A DNA stretch of 41,562 bases from Phenylobacterium sp. RIFCSPHIGHO2_01_FULL_69_31 (GTDB lineage: Bacteria; Pseudomonadota; Alphaproteobacteria; Caulobacterales; Caulobacteraceae). Under the pieces are notes generated by a model. The model was not told the origin of the DNA and made no database searches. It saw only the letters and a list, made by a program, of their open reading frames with translations. Positions 14,134 through 26,256 of the stretch are shown piece after piece. Made by a program: the position numbers and the translations under genes. Positions within the stretch are counted from its first letter, which is position 1, and each line of letters starts with the position of its first letter. Where the stretch lies: assembly GCF_001824475.1 (NCBI RefSeq), contig NZ_MHXN01000010.1:1-41562 (forward strand), written 5' to 3'.

Positions 14134-15852
14134 ATGAAATCGCTGCTTGCCGCCACCGCCATGGTGTTGTGTCTCACAGCTTCGGCGGCGGGTTCGGCGC
14201 CCCGCTACGACCTGATCGTCCGGGACGGCGAGATCTATGACGGGACCGGCGGTGCGCCCCTCCGCGGGGACGTCGCCATCAGGGGCGAGCGGATCGCCTG
14301 CGTCGGCGCCTGTCCGGGTACGGCGAGGACCGTCGTGGACGCTAAGGGCAAGGCGATCGCCCCCGGCTTCATCAACATGCTCTCCTGGTCGACGGACAGC
14401 CTGATCCAGGACGGACGCGCCCAGTCCGAGCTGCGCCAGGGCGTGACCCTGCAGGTGATGGGCGAAGGCTCGTCCATGGGCCCGCTGACGCCCGAGATGA
14501 AGGCGCTGGAACTCAAACGTCAGGGCGACATCAAGTATCCGATCACCTGGACCACGCTGGACGAATATCTGCGGTTCCTGGAGACCAAGGGCGTCTCGGT
14601 GAACGTCGCTTCTTTCGTGGGCGCGGCGACCGTGCGGGTGAACGTGCTGGGCGAAGGCGACGTGGACCCCACGCCGGCGCAGCTGCAGCAGATGCGGGCC
14701 ATCGTGGTGAAGGCCATGGAGGACGGGGCTCTGGGCGTGGGCTCGTCGCTGATCTATGCGCCGGGGACCTTTGCCGAGACGCCGGAGCTGACGGCCCTTG
14801 TCACCGAGGCCGGGCGCTGCGGAGGCATGTACATCAGCCACATGCGCTCGGAGGGCGCGCGGCTGCTCGAGGCCATCGACGAACTGATCGAGATCTCCCG
14901 CAACTCCGGCGCGCCGGCCGAGATCTACCACCTGAAGGCGTCGGGGCGGGCCAACTGGGACAAGCTGGACGCGGCGCTAGCCAAGATCGAGGCGGCGCGC
15001 GCCTCTGGCCTGCGGATCACCACCGACATGTACACCTACCCGGCCAGCTCCACCGGCCTGGACGCGGCCATGCCGACCTGGGTGCAGGCCGGCGGGGTCG
15101 AGGCCTGGATCTCGCGCCTGAAGGACCCCGCCACACGGGCCAAGGTGATCGAGGAGATGCGCTCCGGCTCGCCCAATTTCGAGAACCTGCAGCGCGGCGC
15201 AGGCGCCGAGGGCACCCTGCTCGTCGGCTTCAAGAACCCGAAACTGAAGCCGCTCACTGGCAAGACCCTGGCCGAGGTGGCCAAGGCGCGTGGCGTCAGC
15301 CCGGAAGACGCCGCCATCGATCTGGTGATCGAGGACGGCTCGCGCGTGCAGGTGGTCTATTTCTCGATGTCGGAGGCGAACGTCGCGCGCCAGGTCGCCC
15401 TGCCCTACATGAGCTTCGGCTCGGACGCCGAGGCCCAGGCGCCCGAGGATCCGTTCACCCTGTCGTCCACCCACCCGCGCGCCTACGGCAACTTCGCCCG
15501 CCTGCTCGCGAAGTACGTCCGGGACGAGAAGCGGCTGACCCTGGGCGAGGCTGTCCGCAAGCTGTCCGCCCTTCCCGCCCACAACCTCGGGCTCCGCGAC
15601 CGGGGCCAGCTCAAGATCGGAAACTACGCCGACGTGGTCGTCTTCGACCCGGCGACGATCCAGGATCACGCCACGTTCGAGAAGCCGCACCAGTTCTCCA
15701 CCGGCGTCAGCGAGGTGGTGGTCAACGGCCAGCTCGCGTTGGCGAACGGCGCGCCCACCGCGGCCCGGCCCGGCCAGGTGGTGCGCGGCCGCGGCTGGAC
15801 CGGCTGGAAGGACGGCGGTTGCCGGACGAGCGCGAAGGACTGGAGCTGGTAG
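14134..15852 (+). CDS. exported D-aminoacylase-like amidohydrolase with altered metal site
   Basis: The 572-residue protein has a signal peptide (MKSLLAATAMVLCLTASAAG) and then the amidohydrolase fold: YDLIVRDGEIYDGTGG, a TIM barrel, and a C-terminal LKIGNYADVVVFDP. H236 (YISHMRSEG), H266 (EIYHLKASG) and D431 (FGSDAEAQ) match metal and catalytic residues of N-acyl-D-amino-acid deacylase. The usual FIDxHxH is replaced by FINMLSW (Leu83 and Trp85), and the zinc Cys near GNCG is replaced in VMGEGSS. At most one metal, with a changed ligand set, is expected. The substrate is unknown, perhaps a D-aminoacyl or dipeptide compound in the periplasm. GGAGGG lies just before the ATG, and the gene follows the ketosynthase by 31 bases. 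Confidence 0.85.
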   Translation: MKSLLAATAMVLCLTASAAGSAPRYDLIVRDGEIYDGTGGAPLRGDVAIRGERIACVGACPGTARTVVDAKGKAIAPGFINMLSWSTDSLIQDGRAQSELRQGVTLQVMGEGSSMGPLTPEMKALELKRQGDIKYPITWTTLDEYLRFLETKGVSVNVASFVGAATVRVNVLGEGDVDPTPAQLQQMRAIVVKAMEDGALGVGSSLIYAPGTFAETPELTALVTEAGRCGGMYISHMRSEGARLLEAIDELIEISRNSGAPAEIYHLKASGRANWDKLDAALAKIEAARASGLRITTDMYTYPASSTGLDAAMPTWVQAGGVEAWISRLKDPATRAKVIEEMRSGSPNFENLQRGAGAEGTLLVGFKNPKLKPLTGKTLAEVAKARGVSPEDAAIDLVIEDGSRVQVVYFSMSEANVARQVALPYMSFGSDAEAQAPEDPFTLSSTHPRAYGNFARLLAKYVRDEKRLTLGEAVRKLSALPAHNLGLRDRGQLKIGNYADVVVFDPATIQDHATFEKPHQFSTGVSEVVVNGQLALANGAPTAARPGQVVRGRGWTGWKDGGCRTSAKDWSW

Positions 15853-15857
15853 TGAAA

Positions 15858-15880
15858 TTCCTCCCCCGCTGGGGGAGGAA
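15858..15880. terminator. hairpin between convergent amidohydrolase and ppdK genes
   Basis: A perfect 10-bp stem (TTCCTCCCCC with GGGGGAGGAA) has a 3-base loop, placed between the two stop codons. T runs are short on either strand (ATTTC on the reverse). It probably acts in both directions, though not as a textbook terminator. Confidence 0.6.
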
Positions 15881-15891
15881 CTGCAACTGCG

Positions 15892-18585
<2,694 letters not shown>

Positions 18586-18602
18586 CTCTGAAGTCCCTTC
18601 GC

Positions 18603-20873
18603 TTAACCTGTAACCTGCGCGAAATCCGCCACTTGTCCCATGGCGTCCCGAACCTTCGCCAGAAGGCGGAGGCGGTTGTCGCGTTCCTCGGATACCGTGG
18701 AATTTACTAACACCTTGTCGAAGAAGGCGTCGACGGGCGCGCGGAGCTTCGAAAGCTCGCGCATGGCGCCCGAGAAATCCTCGGCGTCCAGCGCCGTATC
18801 GAGCTTGGCGTCCAGCTCGGAGACGGCGGCGATCAGCGCCAGTTCCTCGGGCGAAGACGAGGCCATCCGCGCGGGCGCGCCGTCGGGCAGCGCCCCCTTC
18901 TTCTCCTCGGCCTTGAGGATGTTCACGGCGCGCTTGTAGCCCGCCAGCAGGTTCGCCCCGTCCTCGGTCTTGAGGAAGGCGTCCAAGGCGTTCACCCGGG
19001 CCACGATGCGGACCAGATCGTCGTCGCCCAGGGCGAAGATCGCCGCCACAAGGTCGTGCCGCTGGCCCCGGTCGCGCAGCCAGACTTCCAGGCGGTCGGC
19101 GAAGAAGGCCACGATCTCGTCCGACACCTCGTCGTAGGGCCGGAACTCGTAGAGGACCTTGCCGGTCGGCTTCTCGCGCTCCAGGCGGTCGAAGACGATG
19201 TCGACGTCGCGGTCCATGGCCACGACTTGCGGTCCGCCGCCGAGCAGCGCCTCGTCGAACTCGCGCAGATAGACTTCGAACTCCTGCGACTTGGCCCGGC
19301 CGCCCGCACCCAGATGGACGGTGACCTTGGGCGTCGAGACCCACAGCGCCCGGCCCGGGTCCACGAAGCAGCGCAGCGAACGGTACCAGTCGGCCACCGC
19401 CTGGCGCAGCGGGATGCGCAGCTCGGAGCCCAGCACGATCCGGATCACGCCCAGGGCGGCGCGGCGGAGGGCGAATGGGTCCCGCGAGCCGGTGGGCTTT
19501 TCGTTGATGGCGAAGAACGCCGTCAGGGTGTCCAGCTTGTCCGCCAGGGCCACGGCCATGGTCACCGGACGGTCGGGCACGTCGTCATTGGCGCCGGCGG
19601 GTTTGTAGTGGTCGCGGACGGCCTCGGCCACCAGGGGCGACAGGCCCTCGGCCTCGGCGTAGTAGCCGCCCATGATCCCCTGCAGTTCGGGGAACTCACC
19701 GACCACGCCCGTGCCGAGGTCGGCCTTGGCCAGGCGCGCGGCCTGGGTCGCCTTGGCGGGCTCGGCGCCCACGCGAGGCGCGAGGGCGGCGGCCATCATC
19801 TCCAGCCGCTCGACCCGCTCGTACATGGCGCCGAGCTTGGCGTGGAACGTGACGCCCTTCAGCTTCTCGAGGCGGTCCTCCAGGCGGACCTTGCGGTCCT
19901 CGTTCCAGAAGAACCGGGCGTCCGACAGGCGGGCCGACAGCACCTTTGCGTTGCCCAGGGCGATGGTCTTGCCGCCGTCGGTGGCGTCGATGTTGGCCAC
20001 GGTCACGAAGTGCGGGGCGAGCTTGCCGGTGCGCGGATCGCGGACGGCGAAATAGCGCTGGTGCACCCGCATCGACGTGCGGATCACCTCGGCCGGCAGG
20101 TCCAGGAACGCCGGGTCCATGTCGCCGAGCACGGGCACGGGCCATTCCACCAGGCCGGCGACCTCGTCCAGCAGCCCCTGGTCCTCGACCAGCTCCAGGT
20201 TGCGGGCGAAGCAGAGCGTCTTGGCGGCCTCGAGGATCCGGGACTTCCGCTCCTCGACGTCGAGGACCACGAAATGCTTCTCGAGCTTGTCGGCGTAGGT
20301 GTCGAAGTCCTTCGCCTTGAACGACTGGCCCGAGCCCATGAACCGGTGGCCCTGGGTGGTGTCGCCGCTGGGGATGCCCTCGATGTGGAAGGGCACGACG
20401 TCCCCGTCGAAGACGCAGAGGATGCGCCGCAGCGGCCGCACCCAGCGCAGCTTGCTGACGCCGGAGACCATCGACTTCGGCCAGGGGAAGTCGCGTACGA
20501 TCCCCTCCACCATTTCGGCCACGATCTCGGGCGTCGGGCGGCCCTTGCGATGGATGTGCGCGAACCAGATCCCGTCCTTCTCGGTGAGGTCGGTCTTCGC
20601 CAGCCCGTTCTTGCGCAGGAATCCTTCCAGGGCCTGTTCCGGCGCGCTGGTCCGGGGGCCCTTCACCTCTTCATGGCGGTCCTTCTGGGCCTCGGGCAGC
20701 CCCTCGGCGACCAGGGTCAGGCGCCGGGCGCCGGCGAAGGTCTTCAGCGCCTCGGGCAGCAGGCCTTCGGCGGCGAGGCGTTCGCGGGCCATGCGCTCCA
20801 GGTCGCGCGCGGCGCCGGCCTGCATGCGCGCGGGGATTTCTTCGGAGAGCAGTTCGAGCAGGAGTTGGGGCAT
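18603..20873 (-). CDS. glyS: glycine--tRNA ligase beta subunit
   Basis: The 756-residue protein starts MPQLLLELLSEEIPARMQAGA, the conserved GlyS N terminus. It has family motifs such as LRWVRPLRRILCVFDGDVVPF, GHRFMGSGQ, RTSMRVHQRYFAVRD, SDARFFWNEDRK and DPFALRRAALGVIRI. The C-terminal part is the DALR-like anticodon-binding region. With GlyQ it forms the tetrameric bacterial type glycyl-tRNA synthetase. glyS starts 2 bases after the glyQ stop, so the subunits are made together. The length is slightly longer than the E. coli subunit, with an insertion near GAGGRAKSQEFEVYLREFD, a region I do not know from E. coli. Confidence 0.95.
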   Translation of the reverse strand: MPQLLLELLSEEIPARMQAGAARDLERMARERLAAEGLLPEALKTFAGARRLTLVAEGLPEAQKDRHEEVKGPRTSAPEQALEGFLRKNGLAKTDLTEKDGIWFAHIHRKGRPTPEIVAEMVEGIVRDFPWPKSMVSGVSKLRWVRPLRRILCVFDGDVVPFHIEGIPSGDTTQGHRFMGSGQSFKAKDFDTYADKLEKHFVVLDVEERKSRILEAAKTLCFARNLELVEDQGLLDEVAGLVEWPVPVLGDMDPAFLDLPAEVIRTSMRVHQRYFAVRDPRTGKLAPHFVTVANIDATDGGKTIALGNAKVLSARLSDARFFWNEDRKVRLEDRLEKLKGVTFHAKLGAMYERVERLEMMAAALAPRVGAEPAKATQAARLAKADLGTGVVGEFPELQGIMGGYYAEAEGLSPLVAEAVRDHYKPAGANDDVPDRPVTMAVALADKLDTLTAFFAINEKPTGSRDPFALRRAALGVIRIVLGSELRIPLRQAVADWYRSLRCFVDPGRALWVSTPKVTVHLGAGGRAKSQEFEVYLREFDEALLGGGPQVVAMDRDVDIVFDRLEREKPTGKVLYEFRPYDEVSDEIVAFFADRLEVWLRDRGQRHDLVAAIFALGDDDLVRIVARVNALDAFLKTEDGANLLAGYKRAVNILKAEEKKGALPDGAPARMASSSPEELALIAAVSELDAKLDTALDAEDFSGAMRELSKLRAPVDAFFDKVLVNSTVSEERDNRLRLLAKVRDAMGQVADFAQVTG

Positions 20874-20875
20874 GC

Positions 20876-21760
20876 TTAAGCGTTCCCGCCCTGGTCGGCG
20901 ACCCACGCCTCGGCGCACATCTTACAGAGGTCGCGGATGCGGCCGATGTAGCTCTGGCGTTCGGCCACGGCGATCGCGCCGCGGGCGTCCATGATGTTGA
21001 ACAGGTGGCTGGCCTTCAGCACGTGGTCGTAGGCGGGCAGCGCCAGCGACTGGCCCTGGCGGCCCTTCGTGGCGACGATCCGCGGGACCTCGCGTTCCAT
21101 GTCCTCGAACTGGCGCTTCAGGGTCGCGACGTCGGCGACTTCCAGCTCGAAGGCCGAGAACTGCTGCTCGTTGGCGAGGTAGATGTCGCCGTAGCTGAAC
21201 TCGTCGTTGAACTTGAGGTCGTAGACGTTGTCCTTGTTCTGCAGATAGAGGCTGAGCCGTTCCAGGCCGATGGTCAGCTCCCCGGCCACCGGGAAGACGT
21301 CCAGGCCGCCCACCTGCTGGAAGTAGGTGTACTGGGTGATCTCCATCCCGTCGCACCAGACCTCCCAGCCCAGGCCCCAGGCGCCCACCGTCGGGTTCTC
21401 CCAGTCGTCCTCGACGAAGCGGATGTCGTGGACCGTCGGATCGATGCCGATGGCCTCCAGACAGCCCAGGTAGAGCTCCTGCAGGTTCTCGGGGTTCGGC
21501 TTCAGGATCACCTGGTACTGGTGGTGCTGGTGCAGCCGGTTGGGGTTCTCGCCATAGCGTCCGTCGGCGGGCCGGCGGGAGGGCTGGACGTAGGCCACCT
21601 TCCACGGTTTCGGCCCCAGGGTGCGCAGGACAGTCATGGGCGACAGGGTCCCCGCCCCCACCTCGACGTCGTACGGCTGCAGAATCGCGCAGCCCTGACG
21701 GCTCCAATAGTCATGGAGTTTCAGGATAAGGCCCTGAAAAGACAGAGGTTGATCAGGCAT
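20876..21760 (-). CDS. glyQ: glycine--tRNA ligase alpha subunit
   Basis: The 294-residue protein contains [58 protein letters not shown] and [15 protein letters not shown], the class II catalytic motifs of GlyQ. It binds glycine and ATP and acylates tRNA-Gly with GlyS. The ATG at 21760 has no good ribosome binding site; a leaderless or weak start is possible. A strong terminator 25 bases upstream belongs to the preceding gene, so the glyQ promoter must lie in or near that short gap. Confidence 0.95.
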   Translation of the reverse strand: MPDQPLSFQGLILKLHDYWSRQGCAILQPYDVEVGAGTLSPMTVLRTLGPKPWKVAYVQPSRRPADGRYGENPNRLHQHHQYQVILKPNPENLQELYLGCLEAIGIDPTVHDIRFVEDDWENPTVGAWGLGWEVWCDGMEITQYTYFQQVGGLDVFPVAGELTIGLERLSLYLQNKDNVYDLKFNDEFSYGDIYLANEQQFSAFELEVADVATLKRQFEDMEREVPRIVATKGRQGQSLALPAYDHVLKASHLFNIMDARGAIAVAERQSYIGRIRDLCKMCAEAWVADQGGNA

Positions 21761-21784
21761 TGGGGACGATACGTTCGCAGGCGC

Positions 21785-21817
21785 AAAAAAAGTCGGCGGA
21801 CCATAGGGCCCGCCGAC
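21785..21817 (-). terminator. rho-independent terminator upstream of glyQ
   Basis: An 8-bp perfect stem (GTCGGCGG at 21792-21799 with CCGCCGAC at 21810-21817) is followed on the reverse strand by seven Ts (21791-21785). It ends the small exported protein gene at 21858 and insulates glyQ. Confidence 0.85.
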
Positions 21818-21857
21818 CTTCGCTTCAACCCAAGCGAGGGCTGATTTCCGAGTGGTT

Positions 21858-22289
21858 TCAGTTGCCCCGCGCGGCGGTCCGCTTGCCGGCGCGGGACATC
21901 GGCTGACCGTACTTCGCGCGGTTCTCGGCCGTATCGGGCACCGGACCGTTGGTGACCGTCGAGGTCGTGACGCTGGCCGACTGGGCATAGGCGCCCGCCG
22001 CCGGCGTCGTCGTGGTCTCGGCCGAGGCGGTGGCCTCCGCCGGCGGGGTGGCGGCGGTCACGCCGGTGTCGACCGGCGGCGCGGCGATCCCAGTGGAGGC
22101 GGTGGAGCCGACGGGCACGGTCACCTTCTCGGTGTACTGCTTGTCGTCCGAGGGCGCGTGGGCCCCGTTCCAGTCGCCGGTCACCGACCCGGGGGTCGGG
22201 GCCTTCGGCATGTTCTGGTCTTGCGCGGAGGCCGCGCCGCCCAGGAGGGCGACGGCGGCCGTTGCGGTAGCGAAAAGGGCGATCTTCAT
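21858..22289 (-). CDS. small exported Ala/Thr-rich hypothetical protein
   Basis: The 143-residue protein begins [25 protein letters not shown], a signal peptide with an ASA cleavage site. The mature part has [19 protein letters not shown], then a long Ala/Thr/Ser/Pro-rich stretch (residues about 70-115), and a basic C terminus ([13 protein letters not shown]). It has no recognised domain. A GGAG site lies 8 bases before the ATG and a strong terminator lies 40 bases after the stop, so it is a single transcription unit. It is a likely periplasmic or surface protein of low complexity. Confidence 0.75.
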   Translation of the reverse strand: MKIALFATATAAVALLGGAASAQDQNMPKAPTPGSVTGDWNGAHAPSDDKQYTEKVTVPVGSTASTGIAAPPVDTGVTAATPPAEATASAETTTTPAAGAYAQSASVTTSTVTNGPVPDTAENRAKYGQPMSRAGKRTAARGN

Positions 22290-22356
22290 CGTCAGAACTC
22301 CGGTTGATGGCGCGATGCTAAGCCCCATCCTCGACGTGCTGACGCTGTACGGCTCA

Positions 22357-22376
22357 GGCGGGTGTTGGTTCCCGCC
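22357..22376 (-). other. weak hairpin past the fasciclin gene
   Basis: A 6-bp stem (GGCGGG with CCCGCC) has an 8-base loop, 23 bases past the fasciclin stop. No T run follows on the reverse strand, so any termination here would be weak or Rho-dependent. Confidence 0.3.
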
Positions 22377-22398
22377 GCCGCCCAAGGTTTTACCTCGC

Positions 22399-23001
22399 CT
22401 AGCTCGTCGGCGCGGTGGCCGAGGCGTCCGCCGCGGGGGCGCTGGCGGCCGGCGGCTCGACGGCGCCTTCACCGGAGACCAGCACCTTGTCCACCACGTG
22501 CAGCAGGCCGCTGCCGGTGCGCAGGTCCGCCTGGACGATGGTGGCGCCGTCCACCTTGAGGGAACCGCCCTCGTCGCTGCCGTCCAGCAGGATGGTGTCG
22601 CCCGCGCCCGACGGGACCGGCCCCTTGGCGCCCTTGATCTTGGTGGAGTCGACGGGCGCGTTGACCACGTGGTGCAGGACGAACTTCTGCATCGCGGCCT
22701 TGTCGCTCTTCAGCTTGGCCAGTTGGTCCGCCGGCATGGCGGCGAAAGCGGCGTCGGTCGGCGCAAAGACCGTGAGGTTCTTGTTGGTCTTCAGCAGGCC
22801 GGCAAGATTGGTCGCATCGATGCCGCCCACGAAGGTCGTGAACTGGCCCGACAGCTTCAGGGTGTCCACCAGGTCGCCCTGCACGGCGACGGGCTTGGCG
22901 GCGGCGGGCGCGGCGGCCGGCGTCTGGGCCGAGGCGGCGAACGGCGCGGTGCTCAGGGCGGCGACGGCGGCGGCGGCGAAGAAGAAGCGGGTCGGCGACA
23001 T
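22399..23001 (-). CDS. exported fasciclin-domain protein
   Basis: The 200-residue protein has a signal peptide (ending AASAQTPA) and one FAS1 domain at about residues 42-180. The H1 motif is NLTVFAPTDAAFAAMP, the middle motif is KFVLHHVV, and the H2-like end is SGLLHVVDKVLV. FAS1 proteins mediate adhesion or surface interactions and are common in alphaproteobacteria. The C terminus is a Pro/Ala tail. It is expected in the periplasm or at the surface. The ATG at 23001 is fixed by the signal peptide. A GC-rich inverted repeat (23022-23042) lies in its leader. Confidence 0.88.
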   Translation of the reverse strand: MSPTRFFFAAAAVAALSTAPFAASAQTPAAAPAAAKPVAVQGDLVDTLKLSGQFTTFVGGIDATNLAGLLKTNKNLTVFAPTDAAFAAMPADQLAKLKSDKAAMQKFVLHHVVNAPVDSTKIKGAKGPVPSGAGDTILLDGSDEGGSLKVDGATIVQADLRTGSGLLHVVDKVLVSGEGAVEPPAASAPAADASATAPTS

Positions 23002-23721
<720 letters not shown>

Positions 23722-23737
23722 CGGGACAAGGGGACAT

Positions 23738-25291
23738 ATGCTTATGAAATTCTTTGGAAAACAGCGGCTGGCCGGGCTTGCGCTCGCCGCCGTGATGGCC
23801 GGGGCGCCGCTGGCGGCCCCTGCCCTCGCCCAGGAGGCTGCGGCGCCCGCCGCCGCAGCGCCCGCTGCCGCCGCGCCTGAAGCCGCCGCGCCCGCACCGG
23901 CTCCTGAAGCGGCCGCGCCCGCGGCCGAGGCGGCGCCAGCGGCGCCCGCCCAGACGGTCGAAAAGGGTGACACCACCTGGATGATGGTCTCCACCGTCCT
24001 CGTGCTGCTGATGATCATCCCCGGCCTTGCGCTGTTCTACGGCGGCCTAGTCCGTCAGAAGAACATGCTGTCGATGCTGATGCAGACGGCCACCGTGTGC
24101 GTGATCGGCATGATCGCCTGGGTGACCTATGGCTACAGCCTGGCCTTCACCGACGGGGGCGGTCTCGACACCTTCGTCGGCGGCGCCGGCCGCCTGTTCC
24201 TGAAGGACGTCACGCCGGCCTCGAACGTCGCGACGTTCTCCACCGGGATCTACATTCCGGAACTGGCGTTCATCGCCTTCCAGATGACCTTTGCGGCGAT
24301 CACCGCCTGCCTGGTGCTGGGCGGCGTGGCCGAGCGCATGAAGTTCGCCGCCTGCGTGATCTTCGCCGTCCTGTGGCCGCTGCTCTCGTACTATCCCATG
24401 GCCCACATGGTCTGGTGGTGGCCGGGCCCCGACGGCATCGCCACGGCGCCGACCGATCCGGTGAAGTCCGGCCTGCTCTGGGGCTGGGGCGCGCTCGACT
24501 TCGCGGGCGGCACCGTGGTCCACATCAACGCCGGCATCGCGGCCCTGATGGGCGCCCTGATCCTGGGCCCCCGCAAGGGCTACCGGTCCGAGCCGATGCA
24601 ACCGCACTCGCTGACCCTGACGCTTGTGGGCGCCGGCCTGCTGTGGGTGGGCTGGTTCGGTTTCAACGCCGGCTCCAACCTGGAAGCCAACGGCTATGCC
24701 GCCCTGGCGGTGGTCAACACCTTCGTCGCGACGGCGGCCGCCGGCTTCTCCTGGGCGATGACCGAGTGGGTGACGCGCAAGAAGGCCTCGCTGCTGGGCA
24801 TGGCTTCCGGCCTGGTCGCCGGCCTGGTCGCGGTCACGCCGGCCGCGGGCTTCGCCGGACCGATGGGCGCCCTGATCCTGGGCCTCGTGGTCTCGCCGAT
24901 CTGCGTCTTCTTCTGCTCCGTGGTGAAGAACGCCCTGAAGTACGACGACAGCCTGGACGCCTTCGGGATCCACGCCATCGGCGGCATTGTGGGCGCCCTG
25001 GCCACCGGCATCCTGGTCTCGGCCAGCCTGGGCGGCGCCGGGATCGTCGACTACACGACCTGCGCGGCGGACGGGGATATCTCCACCTGCGACGCCCTGG
25101 CGAGCTACAGCATGATGGGCCAGTTCATCACCCAGCTTAAGGCTGTGCTGGTGGCGGTGGTCTGGTCTGCGGTGGCCTCCAGCATCGTGTTCTTCATCAT
25201 CAAGTACACGGTCGGCCTGCGGTCCTCGCCGGAAGCCGAAGAAGAAGGCCTGGACATCGTCGAGCACGGCGAACGCGCCTACCACTCGTAA
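23738..25291 (+). CDS. amtB: ammonium transporter AmtB
   Basis: The 517-residue Amt/MEP protein has a signal peptide, then an Ala/Pro-rich stretch (residues about 32-70), then eleven membrane segments beginning TWMMVSTVLVLLMIIPGLALF. The pore twin histidines are His262 (FAGGTVVHINAG) and His412 (FGIHAIGGIVG), 150 residues apart as in E. coli (H168/H318). The Phe gate regions include AFQMTFAAITACL and GWFGFNAGSNLEAN. It conducts ammonium and is blocked by GlnK. The ATG at 23738 has AAGGGG close upstream; an ATG two codons later is an alternative. A strong terminator follows. Confidence 0.96.
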   Translation: MLMKFFGKQRLAGLALAAVMAGAPLAAPALAQEAAAPAAAAPAAAAPEAAAPAPAPEAAAPAAEAAPAAPAQTVEKGDTTWMMVSTVLVLLMIIPGLALFYGGLVRQKNMLSMLMQTATVCVIGMIAWVTYGYSLAFTDGGGLDTFVGGAGRLFLKDVTPASNVATFSTGIYIPELAFIAFQMTFAAITACLVLGGVAERMKFAACVIFAVLWPLLSYYPMAHMVWWWPGPDGIATAPTDPVKSGLLWGWGALDFAGGTVVHINAGIAALMGALILGPRKGYRSEPMQPHSLTLTLVGAGLLWVGWFGFNAGSNLEANGYAALAVVNTFVATAAAGFSWAMTEWVTRKKASLLGMASGLVAGLVAVTPAAGFAGPMGALILGLVVSPICVFFCSVVKNALKYDDSLDAFGIHAIGGIVGALATGILVSASLGGAGIVDYTTCAADGDISTCDALASYSMMGQFITQLKAVLVAVVWSAVASSIVFFIIKYTVGLRSSPEAEEEGLDIVEHGERAYHS

Positions 25292-25344
25292 ACTCGGGGG
25301 AGTGGCGCCTGCCGCCAAGCGTTGGCAGGCGTCAGTGGGTAGAG

Positions 25345-25371
25345 ACGGGGGTCCTTCGGGGCCCCCGTTTT
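25345..25371 (+). terminator. rho-independent terminator after amtB
   Basis: A 10-bp stem (ACGGGGGTCC with GGGGCCCCCGT, one G-U pair) is closed by a TTCG tetraloop and followed by TTTT. It ends the glnK-amtB unit before the convergent ispE. Confidence 0.88.
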
Positions 25372-25379
25372 CGTTCCGG

Positions 25380-26255
25380 CTATTCCCAGGGTCCGCCCAG
25401 GCGGCAGCGTTCGACCCACCAGTGGGGCGCCATGGCCTCGATCCGCTCGGCGAGCGTCTCGGCGGCGATATCGTCGCCGCATAGCGCGAAGCAGGTGCCA
25501 CCCGAGCCCGACACCCGGGCCAACAGCACCTCCGGCTCGTCCCGCAACGTGTCCAGCACCGTCCCGATCTCGGGCGCCGCCGCGACGGCGGGCGCCTCCA
25601 GGTCGTTGCCTTGCGTCGCCAGCCAGGCGGCGACCTCCTGCGGACTCTCAAAAGCGTCGGGCATCACCGGCGGGGTCACGTCCCCGAAGGCGCCGGCTGC
25701 ATCCAGGCGGCGATAGACCTCGGGGGTCGAGACGGGCACGCCCGGGTTCACCAGCACGGCGTGCAGCACGGGAAGCCCGGGCGCTGGCGTAAGCCGCTCT
25801 CCCCGACCCTGCGCGAGAACCGGCCGGCCCCAGAGGCAGGCGGCGCCGTCGGCGCCCAGGCGCGCCGCCACGGCTTCGAGCCGCGCATCGTCGACCTGTG
25901 GCGCGAACACGTCCCGGATCAGCCGCAAGGCCGCGCCCGCGTCGCTGGACCCACCGCCCAGGCCGCTGGCGATGGGCAAGCGCTTGTCCAACCCGAACGA
26001 CAGCTCCGCCATCGGCCGGCCCAGGTCGGCCACGAAGGCGCGCACGGCGCGGATGATGAGGTTGTCCGACTCGCGGCCCAGGCCCCCTGCGAACGGCCCG
26101 CTGGCCGTCAGGCGGCCCTCGCCCAGTTCCATCGACACCCGGTCGCCCACGTCGGCGAAAACCATCAGGCTACAGATCGGATGATAGCCGTCGGCCGTCG
26201 GCGCGCCGACGTGCAGGAAGAGGTTGACCTTCGCCGGCGCCAGTCGCGCGGGCAT
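25380..26255 (-). CDS. ispE: 4-diphosphocytidyl-2-C-methyl-D-erythritol kinase
   Basis: The 291-residue GHMP kinase starts MPARLAPAKVNLFLHVGAP, with the substrate-binding AKVNLFLHV motif. The ATP loop is LPIASGLGGGSSDAGAALRL and the C-terminal motif is RVSGSGGTCFAL. It phosphorylates CDP-methylerythritol in the MEP pathway of isoprenoid synthesis. It begins 1 base after the stop of the TPR lipoprotein gene, so they share a transcript. No other isp genes are in the window. Confidence 0.95.
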   Translation of the reverse strand: MPARLAPAKVNLFLHVGAPTADGYHPICSLMVFADVGDRVSMELGEGRLTASGPFAGGLGRESDNLIIRAVRAFVADLGRPMAELSFGLDKRLPIASGLGGGSSDAGAALRLIRDVFAPQVDDARLEAVAARLGADGAACLWGRPVLAQGRGERLTPAPGLPVLHAVLVNPGVPVSTPEVYRRLDAAGAFGDVTPPVMPDAFESPQEVAAWLATQGNDLEAPAVAAAPEIGTVLDTLRDEPEVLLARVSGSGGTCFALCGDDIAAETLAERIEAMAPHWWVERCRLGGPWE

Positions 26256-26256
26256 C

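Noticed and set aside
19056..20879. A 607-codon open frame on the plus strand
   Set aside because: It is antisense to glyS and has no recognisable domain.
24047..25651. A 534-codon open frame on the minus strand
   Set aside because: It is antisense to amtB and the end of ispE's region, and is His/Gly/Asp-rich, typical of shadows.
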